From Ariolimax columbianus (lineage: Eukaryota; Mollusca; Gastropoda; Stylommatophora; Arionidae), in the NCBI GenBank assembly GCA_036924085.1, contig JAVGWX010000009.1:64883012-64947011 (forward strand): a DNA stretch of 64,000 nt. The letters run 5' to 3'. Of the stretch, positions 22,454 through 32,913 are shown in pieces. The position numbers and the translations under genes were made by a program. Every line of letters starts with the position of its first letter. Positions within the stretch are counted from its first letter, which is position 1. The notes under the pieces were generated by a model. It searched no databases. It was not told the origin of the DNA and saw only the letters and a program-made list of their open reading frames with translations.

Positions 22454-25400
22454 TGTGTGTATATTGTTTCAGTACTTTCTTTTGTCAATGTTGTTTGCTG
22501 TGTGCATATTGTTCCAGTACTTTCTTTTGTCAATGTTGTTTGCTGTGTGTATATTGTTTCAGTACTTTCTTTTGTCAATGTTGTTTGCTGTGTGTCTATT
22601 GTTTCAGTACTTTCTTTTGTCAATGTTGTTTGCTGTGTGCATATTGTTCCAGTACTTTCTTTTGTCAATGTTGTTTGCTGTGTGTATATTGTTTCAGTAC
22701 TTTCTTTTGTCAATGTTGTTTGCTGTGTGTCTATATCAAGTACTTTCTTTTGTCAATGTTGTTTGATGTGTGTCTATATCAAGTACTTTCTTTTGTCAAT
22801 GTTGTTTGCTGTGTGTCTATATCAAGTACTTTCTTTTGTCAATGTTGTTTGCTGTGTGTCTATATCAAGTACTTTCTTTTCCCAATGTTGTTTGCTGTGT
22901 GTCTATATCAAGTACTTTCTTTTGTCAATGTTGTTTGCTGTGTGTCTAAATCAAGTACTTTCTTTTGTCAATGTTGTTTGCTGTGTGTATATTGTTCCAG
23001 TACTTTCTTTTGTCAATGTTGTTTGCTGTGTGTATATTATTTCAGTACTTTCTTTTGTCAATGTTGTTTGCTGTGTGTCTATATGAGTACTTTCTTTTGT
23101 CAATGTTGTTTGCTGTGTGTCTATATCAAGTACTTTCTTTTGTCAATGTTGTGTGCTGTGTGTCTATATCAAGTACTTTCTTTTGTAAATGCTGTTTGCT
23201 GTGTGTCTATATCAAGTACTTTCTTTTGTCAATGTTGTTTGCTGTGTGTCTATATCAAGTACTGTATTTTGTAAATGTTGTTTGCTGTGTGTCTATATCA
23301 AGTACTTTCTTTTGTCAATGTTGTTTACTGTGTGTCTATATCAAGTACTTTCTTTTGTCAATGTTGTTTGCTATGTGTCTATATCAAGTACTGTCTTTTG
23401 TCAATGTTGTTTGCTGTGTGTCTATATCAAGTACTGTCTTTTGTCAATGTTGTTTGCTGTGTGTCTATAACAAGTACTTTCTTTTGTCAATGTTGTTTGA
23501 TGTGTGTATATATCAAGTTCTTTCTTTTGTCAATGTTGTTTGATGTGTGTCTATATCAAGTACTTTCTTTTGTCAATGTTGTTTGCTATGTGTCTATATC
23601 AAGTACTTTCTTTTGTCAATGTTGTTTGCTGTGTGTCTGTATCAAGTACTTTCTTTTGTCAATGTTGTTTGCTGTGTGTCTATATCAAGTACTTTCTTTT
23701 GTCAATGTTGTTTGCTGTGTGTCTATATCAAGTACTTTCTTTTGTCAATGTTGTTTGCAATGTGTTTATATCAAAAACTTTCTTTTGTCAATGTTGTTTG
23801 CTGTGTGTCTATATCAAGTACTTTCTTTTGTCCATGTTGTTTGCAGTGTGTCTGAATCAAGTACTTTCTTTTGTCAATGCTGTTTGCCGTGTGTCTATAT
23901 CAAGTACTTTCTTTTGTCAATGTTGTTTGCTGTGTGTCTATATCAAGTACTTTCTTTTGTCAATGTTGTGTGCTGTGTGTCTATATCAATTACTTTCTTT
24001 AGTCAATGTTGTTTGCTAAGTGTCTATATCAAGTACTTTCTTTTGTCAATGTTGTTTGCTGTGTGTCTATATCAAGTACTGTCTTTTGTCAATGTTGTTT
24101 GCTGTGTGTCTATATCAAGTACTTTCTTTTGTCAATCTTGTTTGCTATGTGTCTATATCAAGTACTTTCTTTTCTCAATGTTATTTGCTATGTGTCTATA
24201 TCAAGTACTGTCTTTTGTCAATGTTGTTTGCTATGTGTCTATAACAAGTACTTTCTTTTGTCAATGTTGTTTGCTGTGTGTCTATATCAAATACTTTCTT
24301 TTGTCAATGTTGATTGCTGTGTGTCTATATCAAGTACTTTCTTTTGTCAATGTTCTTTGCTGTGTGTCTGTATCGAGTACTTTCTTTTGTCAATGTTGTT
24401 TGCTGTGTGTCTATATCAAGTACTTTCTTGTGTCAATGTTGTTTGCTGTGTTTCTATATCAAGTACTTTCTTTTGTCAATGTTGTTTGCAATGTGTCTAT
24501 ATCAAGTACTTTCTTTTGTCAATGTTGTTTCCTAAGTGTCTATATCAAGTTCTTTCTTTTGTCAATGTTGTTTGCTGTGTGTCTGTATCAAGTACTTTCT
24601 TTTGTCAATGTTGTTTGCTGTGTGTCTATATCAAGTACTTTCTTTTGTCAATGTTGATTGCTGTGTGTCTATATCAAGTACTTTCTTTTGTCAATGTTCT
24701 TTGCTGTGTGTCTGTATCGAGTACTTTCTTTTGTCAATGTTGTTTGCTGTGTGTCTATATCAAGTACTTTCTTGTGTCAATGTTGTTTGCTGTGTTTCTA
24801 TATCAAGTACTTTCTTTTGTCAATGTTGTTTGCAATGTGTCTATATCAAGTACTTTCTTTTGTCAATGTTGTTTCCTAAGTGTCTATATCAAGTTCTTTC
24901 TTTTGTCAATGTTGTTTGCTGTGTGTCTGTATCAAGTACTTTCTTTTGTCAATGTTGTTTGCTGTGTGTCTATATCAAGTACTTTCTTTTGTCAATGTTG
25001 TGTGCTGTGTGTCTATATCAAGTTCTTTCTTTTGTCAATGTTGTTTGCTGTGTGTCTATATCAAGTACTTTCTTTTGTCAATGTTGTTTGCTGTGTGTCT
25101 ATATCAAGTACTGTCTTTTGTCAATGTTGTTTGCTGTGTGTCTATATCAAGTACTGTCTTTTGTCAATATTGTTTGCTGTGTATCTATAACAAGTACTTT
25201 CTTTTGTGAATATGTTTGCTGTGTGTCTATATCAAATACTGTCTTTTGTCAATGTTGTTTCCTGTGTGTCTATATCAAGTACTTTATTTTGTCAATTTTG
25301 TTTGCTGTGTGTCTATATCAAATAATTTCTTTTGTCAATGTTTTTTGGTGTGTGTCTATATCAAGTACTTTCTTTTGTCAATGTTGTTTGCTGTGTGTCT

Positions 25401-28400
25401 ATATCAAGTACTTTCTTTTGTCAATGTTGTTTGCTGTGTGTCTATATCAAGTACTTTCTTTTGTCAATTTTGTTTGCTATGTGTCTATATCAAGTACATT
25501 CTTTTGTCAATGTTGTTTGCTGTATGTCTATATCAAGTACTTTCTTTTGTCAATGTTGTTTGCTGTGTGTCTATATCAAGTACTTTCTTTTGTCAATGTT
25601 GTTTGCTATGTGTCTATATCAAGTACTTTCTTTTCTCAATGTTATTTGCTATGTGTGTATATCAAGTACTGTCTTTTGTCAATGTTGTTTGCTATGTGTC
25701 TATATCAAGTACTTTCTTTTGTCAATGTTGTTTGCTGTGTGTCTATATCAAGTACTTTCTTTTGTCAATGTTGATTGCTGTGTGTCTATATCAAGTACTT
25801 TCTTTTGTCAATGTTCTTTGCTGTGTGTCTGTATCAAGTACTTTATTTTGTCAATGTTGTTTGCTGTGTGTCTATATCAAGTACTTTCTTTTGTCAATGT
25901 TGTTTGCAATGTGTCTATATCAAGTACTTTCTTTTGTCAATGCTGTTTGCTAAGTGTCTATATCAAGTTCTTTCTTTTGTCAATGTTGTTTGCTGTGTGT
26001 CTGTATCAAGTACTTTCTTTTGTCAATGTTGTTTGCTGTGTGTCTATATCAAGTACTTTCTTTTGTCAATGTTGTGTGCTGTGTGTCTATATCAAGTACT
26101 TTCTTTTGTCAATGTTGTTTGCTGTGTGTCTATATCAAGTACTTTCTTTTGTCAATGTTGTTTGCTATGTGTCTATATCAAGTACTTTCTTTTCTCAATG
26201 TTATTTGCTATGTGTGTATATCAAGTACTGTCTTTTGTCAATGTTGTTTGCTATGTGTCTATATCAAGTACTTTCTTTTGTCAATGTTCTTTGCTGTGTG
26301 TCTGTATCAAGTACTTTATTTTGTCAATGTTGTTTGCTGTGTGTCTATATCAAGTACTTTCTTTTGTCAATGTTGTTTGCAATGTGTCTATATCAAGTAC
26401 TTTCTTTTGTCAATGCTGTTTGCTAAGTGTCTATATCAAGTTCTTTCTTTTGTCAATGTTGTTTGCTGTGTGTCTGTATCAAGTACTTTCTTTTGTCAAT
26501 GTTGTTTGCTGTGTGTCTATATCAAGTACTTTCTTTTGTCAATGTTGTGTGCTGTGTGTCTATATCAAGTTCTTTCTTTTGTCAATGTTGTTTGCTGTGT
26601 GTCTATATCAAGTACTTTCATTTGTCAATGTTGTTTGCTGTGTGTCTATATCAAGTACTTTCTTTTGTCAATATTGTTTGCTGTGTGTCTATATCAAGTA
26701 TTTTCTTTTGTCAATGTTGTTTGCTGTGTGTCTATATCAAGTACTTTCTTTTGTCAATGTTGTTTGCTGTGTGTCTATATCAAGTACTTTCTTTTGTCAA
26801 TGTTGTTTATTGTGTGTCTATATCAAGTACTTTCTTTTGCCAATGTTGTTTGCTGTGTGTCTATATCAAGTACTTTCTTTTGTCAATGTTGTTTGCTGTG
26901 TGTCTATATCAAGTACTTTCTTTTGTCAATGCTGTTTGCTGTGTGTCTATATCAAGTACTTTCTTTTGTCAATGTTGTTTGCCGTGTGTCTATATCAAGT
27001 ACTTTCTTTTGTCAATGTTGTTTGCTGTGTGTCTATATCAAGTACTTTCTTTTGTCAATGTTGTTTGCTGTGTGTCTATATCAAGTACAGTCTTTTGTCA
27101 ATGTTGTTTGCTGTGTGTCTATATCAAGTACTTTCTTTTGTCAATGTTGTTTACTGTGTGTCTATATCAAGTACTGTCTTTTGTCAATGTTGTTTGCTGT
27201 GTGTCTATATCAAGTACTGTCTTTTGTCAATGTTGTTTGCTGTGTATCTATAACAAGTACTTTCTTTTGTGAATATGTTTGCTGTGTGTCTATATCAAAT
27301 ACTGTCTTTTGTCAATGTTGTTTCCTGTGTGTCTATATCAAGTACTTTATTTTGTCAATTTTGTTTGCTGTGTGTCTATATCAACTAATTTCTTTTGTCA
27401 ATGTTTTTTGGTGTGTGTCTATATCAAGTACTTTCTTTTGTCAATGTTGTTTGCTGTGTGTCTATATCAAGTACTTTCTTTTGTCAATGTTGTTTTCTGT
27501 GTGTCTATATCAAGTACTTTCTTTTGTCAATGTTGTTTGCTGTGTGTCTATATCAAGTACATTCTTTTGTCAATGTTGTTTGCTGTATGTCTATATCAAG
27601 TACTTTCTTTTGTCAATGTTGTTTGCTGTGTCTATATCAAGTACTTTCTTTTGTCAATGTTGTTTGCTGTGTGTCTGTATCAAGTTCTTTCTTTTGTCAA
27701 TGTTGTTTGCTATGTGTCTATATCAAGTTCTTTCTTTTGTCAATGTTGTTTGCTGTGTTTCTATATCAAGTACTTTCTTTTGTCAATGTTGTTTGCAATG
27801 TGTCTATATCAAGTACTTTCTTTTGTCAATGTTGTTTGCTAAGTGTCTAAATCGTTCTTTCTTTTGTCAATGTTGTTTGCTGTGTGTCTGTATCAAGTAC
27901 TTTCTTTTGTCAATGTTGTTTGCTGTGTGTCTATATCAAGTACTTTTTTTTGTCAATGTTGTGTGCTGTGTGTCTATATCAAGTACTTTCTTTTGTCAAT
28001 GGTGTTTACTGTGTGTCTATATCAAGTACTTTCATTTGTCAATGTTGTTTGCTGTGTGCCTATATCAAGTACTTTCTTTTGTCAATATTGTTTGCCGTGT
28101 GTCTATATCAAGTACTTTCTTTTGTCAATGTTGTTTGCTGTGTGTCTATATCAAGTACTTTCTTTTGTCAATGTTGTTTGCTGTGTGTCTATATCAAGTA
28201 CTTTCTTTTGTCAATGTTGTTTGCTGTGGGTCTATATCAAGTACTTTCTTTTGTCAATGTTGTTTGCTGTGTGTCTATATCAAGTACTTTCTTTTGTCAA
28301 TGTTGTTTGCTGTGTGTCTATATCAAGTACTTTCTTTTGTCAATGTTGTTTGCTGTGGGTCTATATATAGTACTTTCTTTTGTCAATGTTGTTTGATGTG

Positions 28401-29650
28401 TGTCTATATCAAGTACTTTCTTTTGTCAATGTTGTTTGCTGTGTGTGTATCAAGTACTTTCTTTTGTCAATGTTGTTTGCTGTGTGCCTATATCAAGTAC
28501 TTTCTTTTGTCAATATTGTTTGCTGTGTGTCTATATCAAGTACTTTCTTTTGTCAATGTTGTTTGCTGTGTGTCTATATCAAGTACTTTCTTTTGTCAAT
28601 GTTGTTTGATGTGTGTCTATATCAAGTACTTTCTTTTGTCAATGTTGTTTGCTGTGTGTCTATATCAAGTACTTTCTTTTGTCAATGTTGTTTGCTGTGT
28701 GTCTATATCAAGTACTTTCTTTTCCCAATGTTGTTTGCTGTGTGTCTATATCAAGTACTTTCTTTTGTCAATGTTGTTTGCTGTGTGTCTAAATCAAGTA
28801 CTTTCTTTTGTCAATGTTGTTTGCTGTGTGTATATTGTTCCAGTACTTTCTTTTGTCAATGTTGTTTGCTGTGTGTATATTATTTCAGTACTTTCTTTTG
28901 TCAATGTTGTTTGCTGTGTGTCTATATGAGTACTTTCTTTTGTCAATGTTGTTTGCTGTGTGTCTATATCAAGTACTTTCTTTTGTCAATGTTGTTTGCT
29001 GTGTGTCTATATCAAGTACTTTCTTTTGTCAATGTTGTTTGCTGTGTGTCTATATCAAGTACTTTCTTTTGTCAATGTTGTTTGCTGTGTGTCTATATCA
29101 AGTACTTTCTTTTGTTAATGTTGTTTGCTGTGTGTCTATATCAAGTACTTTTTTTTGTCAATGTTGTGTGCTGTGTGTCTATATCAAGTACTTTCTTTTG
29201 TCAATGTTGTTTGCTGTGTGTCTATATCAAGTACTTTCTTTTGTCAATGATGTTTGATGTGTGTCTATATCAAGTACTTTCTTTTGTCAATATTGTTTGC
29301 TGTGTGTCTATATCAAGTACTTTCTTTTGTCAATGTTGTTTGCTGTGTGTCTATATCAAGTACTTTCTTTTGTCAATGTTGTTTGCTGTGTCTATATCAA
29401 GTACTTTCTTTTGTCAATGTTGTTTGCTGTGTGTCTATATCAAGTACTGTCTTTTGTCAATGTTGTTTGCTGTGTGTCTATATCAAGTACTTTTTTTTTG
29501 TCAATGGTGTTTGCTATGTGTCTATATCAAGTATTTTCTTTTGTCAATGTTGTTTGCTATGTGTCTATATCAAGTACTTTCTTTTGTCAATGTTGTTTGC
29601 TGTGTGTCTGTATCAAGTACTTTCTTTTGTCAATGTTGTTTGCTATGTGT
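22454..29650. repeat. 43-bp satellite array, about 165 copies
   Basis: The consensus unit is CAAGTACTTTCTTTTGTCAA plus TGTTGTTTGCTGTGTGTCTATAT (split here; 43 bp). The first six or so units at the left, and a few at 28810-28900, are 45 bp long with ATTGTTTCAG or ATTGTTCCAG in place of ATATCAAG. The + strand unit has no stop in any phase, so very long Cys/Leu/Val-rich frames arise (up to 991 codons at 25954-28929, with a 43-residue period). Variants that make stops (TTTGATG, GCTAAGTG, TTGATTG) are common and spread by duplication, so there is no sign of coding constraint. Multi-unit blocks are duplicated (see findings). Confidence 0.95.
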
Positions 29651-31308
29651 CTTCTTATTCTTCGTACGCAGTCAGACAGTAACCATTATTTTTTTGAAAA
29701 AAGCGGCGGTCATCCTGAGTCTGTCGACACTGCCATAGAGCTTGTCTTTTGTTGCCACTGGTAATGGCCACATCTGCTCTCTCTGATCCTCGTATGTCGG
29801 GCAGTTCTGCAGCAGATGCTCAGCGGTTATTTTCTCGGTACCACACGGGCATTCGTCGGTACCACCTATCTTCAATTTGTTGAATAGGTGGTACCTCAGT
29901 CTATTGTGGCCAGTGCGAAGTCTGAAGACAACGACCTGCTCTCTTCTGTTCAACTGGTAATAGGCATCGTTTTTGGTGTAGCCGGTATGTTCAGTTTCCC
30001 ATTTGGTCATGTATCTGGCTTTAATAAGCCGTTTTGACTCTTCGTACGTCATACTAGTATCTGTTTGTGGTAGTCTTGCACCTTCTTTTGCCAGTCTTTC
30101 TGCCTCCTCGTTGCCTTGGATGCTGCAGTGTGATGGGACCCACTGTACCACTACCCTTTTTGGTGCGGACTGCTGGCATAGTTGACAGAGTGCTGCTCTA
30201 AAGTCATTAAGCTCAGTGTTTTTCTGGCTTTTTAGCGCTGTGACTACGTCCAGAGCATCTGTAAGCAGGACTATATGGCTTTCATTTTCTTTATGTGTTA
30301 CCATTTCTTCCACTGCCGCCCTCAGTGCCTCTGCCTCCGCTCTGAAATTGCTTGTGTACTTACCAGTAGCGAATGACAGTGTTATTTTTCTGCCATTTGG
30401 TAGGTTCAGGAACGCTGCTGCCCCTCCGTTCTGTGTAGTGTCTGTTACAGAACCGTCGGTGTATGCATGGGTCCAGTCCATGCTTGGGTATTTTTTCGAT
30501 ATAAAGCTTAGGGTAGTATCTCTCCTTTCTTTTTCAGTCTCGCAGTTTTTGTTTCCAATACCTGGTATATTTTCTACCACCTCTGGAAATATATCCTGCC
30601 TCCAGGTAGGTTTTCGTACAGTAGTGATGGGCTTTGGTGTTGTTAGTGCGTTTATGGGATCTTCGTGCATCTTTGCTTTGGCTATTTCTGCGAAGTTTCT
30701 CCGCTTTAGTTTCCCATTTCCCAAATTGTTTAGTCTCTGGTGCATTGGGTGGTCAGTCAATCTTCGGAGTTTCTCTGACTGCAGCTGGGCTCTGCAGTCT
30801 CTTTTATCGGTCATGGGTTGCATCTTTGTAATCTTTTCAAGTTCTACAATTGGCATTGACTTCATGCCTCCTGTTATAACTCTCATGGCTTGGTTTTGAA
30901 GTTTGTTAACTTTATCGAAGTTCGCCTTTGCTGCTGTTGTCCATGCCGACATGCCATACTCGAGAACTGGTCTCACTGTTCCAGTGTACAGTTTCTTTAG
31001 TATACTTTCGTCTGCTCCCCAGCTTGTGCCAGCTAGTTTCTTCATGATTGCCATTCTTTCTCTGGCTCTCATTCGGTTTCTCTCTATCTGACTTTTCCAT
31101 GTCATGCGCCGATCAAATGTGACTCCCAGATAGTTTGGGTTGCCGTTTGGCTGCAGGAATTTACCATTTAGATTTAATTTGGTGTTTTGTGGTTTGATTG
31201 AAAGCGAGAATATTGTGCATGTGGTTTTCTCCTCGTTTATTTTGACCAGCCATGAGTTCAGCCACTCTTCAAGCGATGTTAGGGCCTGTTGCATCCGATT
31301 TCTTGCGC
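29651..31308 (-). mobile_element. 5'-truncated I/Nimb-like LINE at array edge
   Basis: On the minus strand this runs from just after the RT catalytic FADD box to the terminus. The 3' tail (GAAGAATAAGAAG on that strand) directly touches the last 43-bp unit. The 5' break at about 31308 corresponds to about 51245 in the longest copy and is followed by a GCGCGCGC run. No target duplication was found, so insertion plus deletion or rearrangement is possible. Confidence 0.9.
29672..31294 (-). CDS. LINE ORF2 C-terminal half: RT thumb, RNase H, Cys/His cluster
   Basis: The open frame is 540 residues, uninterrupted, and lacks the RT palm. Residues 1-35 follow the FADD motif in the full protein (LTSLEEW...NSWLVKINEEKTTCTIFSL). 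50-140 are the thumb/connection (YLGVTFDRRMTWKSQI, RPVLEYG). 275-410 are RNase H with TDGS (Asp280), RAEAEALRA (Glu320), LLTDALDV (Asp346) and VPSHCSIQGNEEAERLA. The last catalytic Asp is Glu399 here, whereas the copies at 3 and 52 kb have Asp. The C-terminus has the CPCG..HLLQNC cluster. In an intact element the product copies LINE RNA at the target site, and RNase H removes the RNA strand. This copy has no promoter or N-terminal part and is dead on arrival. Confidence 0.85.
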   Translation of the reverse strand: MQQALTSLEEWLNSWLVKINEEKTTCTIFSLSIKPQNTKLNLNGKFLQPNGNPNYLGVTFDRRMTWKSQIERNRMRARERMAIMKKLAGTSWGADESILKKLYTGTVRPVLEYGMSAWTTAAKANFDKVNKLQNQAMRVITGGMKSMPIVELEKITKMQPMTDKRDCRAQLQSEKLRRLTDHPMHQRLNNLGNGKLKRRNFAEIAKAKMHEDPINALTTPKPITTVRKPTWRQDIFPEVVENIPGIGNKNCETEKERRDTTLSFISKKYPSMDWTHAYTDGSVTDTTQNGGAAAFLNLPNGRKITLSFATGKYTSNFRAEAEALRAAVEEMVTHKENESHIVLLTDALDVVTALKSQKNTELNDFRAALCQLCQQSAPKRVVVQWVPSHCSIQGNEEAERLAKEGARLPQTDTSMTYEESKRLIKARYMTKWETEHTGYTKNDAYYQLNRREQVVVFRLRTGHNRLRYHLFNKLKIGGTDECPCGTEKITAEHLLQNCPTYEDQREQMWPLPVATKDKLYGSVDRLRMTAAFFKKIMVTV

Positions 31309-31499
31309 GCGCGCGAGATTCATAGTTTATTTGTCGAGACGATTATAGAGCACGAGATCCATCATTTGCTTCTCGGTATCGAGTTCTGGTATCATAACTG
31401 ACCGAAAGTATATTGCGGGTTTGTTTAACGGTTTGCCGTTTTGGATTCTACTGATGAAGGTAGGCCGTTCCAACCCTAGATCGTAGTCTGTTATGTTAG

Positions 31500-31835
31500 A
31501 TGACGTACTGACCAGTGTATGGATGCGTGTGTGTATCTGTTTGTAATGTGCACGTATTGACCAGTATATGGATGCGGGTGTGTATCTGTTTGTAATGTGG
31601 ACATATTGACCAGTGGATGGATGCGTGTCTGTATCTGTAATGTGGGCGTATTGACCAGTGGATGGAGGCGTGTCTGTATCTGTAATGTGGACGTATTGAC
31701 CAGTGGATGAAGGCGTGTGTGTATCTGTAATATGAACATATTGGTCAGTGGATGAAGGCATGTGTGTATCTGTAATATGAACATATTGATCAGTGGATGG
31801 AGGCGTGTGTGTATCTGTTTGTAATGTTTTGTGTG
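31500..31835. repeat. 45-49 bp minisatellite
   Basis: About seven units containing GACCAGTGGATG, GCGTGT and TGTATCTGTAATGTG. Units with an extra TTTG are 49 bp. The periodic minus frames (SSTGQYVHITDT) are by-products. Confidence 0.9.
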
Positions 31836-31949
31836 TGTGTTCTCCTATGGCAGCTTTCCGGTACATTAGTTTTGTCAATCCTTTCTGTACGTTAAGAAGT
31901 TGTCAAACTGAGAAAATTCCCAGACATGGCCAGTCAAACTGGAGACAAA

Positions 31950-32035
31950 GTTTATTCTTCTTCTTCTGCGTTCGTTCTCAATCTCCCGCTATCAAACTCT
32001 GATAGGGCTTAAGTAGCATAATGTAGTCCAAGTGA
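31950..32035 (-). repeat. interspersed family B, tail fragment
   Basis: TTCTTCTTCTTCTGCGTTCG, then CTCAATCTCCCGCTATCAA and AGTAGCATAATGTAGTCCA. This is the (GAA)n-tailed end of family B as seen at 54325 and 32450. Confidence 0.55.
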
Positions 32036-32439
32036 TTTCGAAACCAGTATGTTGGGATTAGAAACTAAGCTTGCAGTCTGTGTACACACCTACACGACGC
32101 ATTGTCATTACCTTATATAGGTCTCGATTGCCCAGTATCCGAAACTCTAGAATCTGGTTATGCAATTTAGTATTGACTCGCGCGGACCGATGTTAGTAAA
32201 GGATTTCAAGAGTAATGAAAGCTCGCGCGATCCGATGTCAGTAAATGATTTCAAGAGTACTGAAAGTCTGCAGTACAAAAGGACCCCTGTATGTCCAAGG
32301 CAGAAACACATAAAAGAATCGTACTTCATTATGTTAGAGAATGCAGATATCTGAGAAATATGATACCAGATGACAGCAGAACTTCAAATGCGTAGGGGCA
32401 AATTGAGGACACAAAAATTACCTTAACTCAGAGCTTGTC

Positions 32440-32572
32440 ATTTGCCTATCTCAAATTAGATTGCTTCTATATGCGTTTGTTCTCAAACTCCCCCTACCAA
32501 GCCCTAAAAAGGGCTTTCCAAGTAGCAGGATGTAGTCCAGATAACGGAATGCATTGTGTCGTAGTTTACAGC
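32440..32572 (-). repeat. interspersed family B, left part of an interrupted copy
   Basis: It holds GTTCTCAAACTCCCCCTACC, GGCTTTCCAAGTAGCAGGATG and TGTCGTAGTTTACAGC as in the intact copy at 54325-54710. It is split by a family A insertion and resumes at 32914. Confidence 0.7.
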
Positions 32573-32579
32573 TTGACTG

Positions 32580-32906
32580 TAGGAAGGAACACTAACGTCT
32601 GGTCAGGAAAAATATACTGATCAGACATGTTAGTCAGGATCAGGCAAAACATACTGGCCAATACCCTCACATTGGCTTCATCGTAGCCCTTCAAGGAACA
32701 GGCTGTTTTCATAGCAGCCTGGCTAACAAGGTGAGGGATCGACGTGATCACCGTAGTATTGAACGACATGCAGATGAAGTCAAGCATAGCACAACTACCT
32801 TCACGCTCGGGATGTTAAGAAAACTACTGCGACCAGCCACTTAACGTCCTATCAGGATGCACAAAAGAGTAAACCTACTCATTGTGGGAATCGCTACAAC
32901 AACAGA
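32580..32906 (+). repeat. SINE-like family A inserted in family B
   Basis: A 327-bp element with the same 7 bp, TTGACTG, on both sides (32573-32579 and 32907-32913). The uninterrupted family B copy at 54450 has this TTGACTG once. The head GGAAGGAACACTAACGTCTG is followed by two tandem TACTGATCAG-type motifs (32620 and 32650), the body and a CTACAACAACAGA tail. This is direct evidence that family A is mobile. No A box or B box was recognised in the head, so the promoter type is unknown. Confidence 0.85.
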
Positions 32907-32913
32907 TTGACTG

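Noticed and set aside
25954..28929. A 991-codon open frame as a giant Cys-rich protein gene
   Set aside because: It is produced by a stop-free 43-bp unit whose length is not a multiple of three. Similar frames overlap in all three phases, stop-making variants are common, and no promoter or splice evidence is visible.
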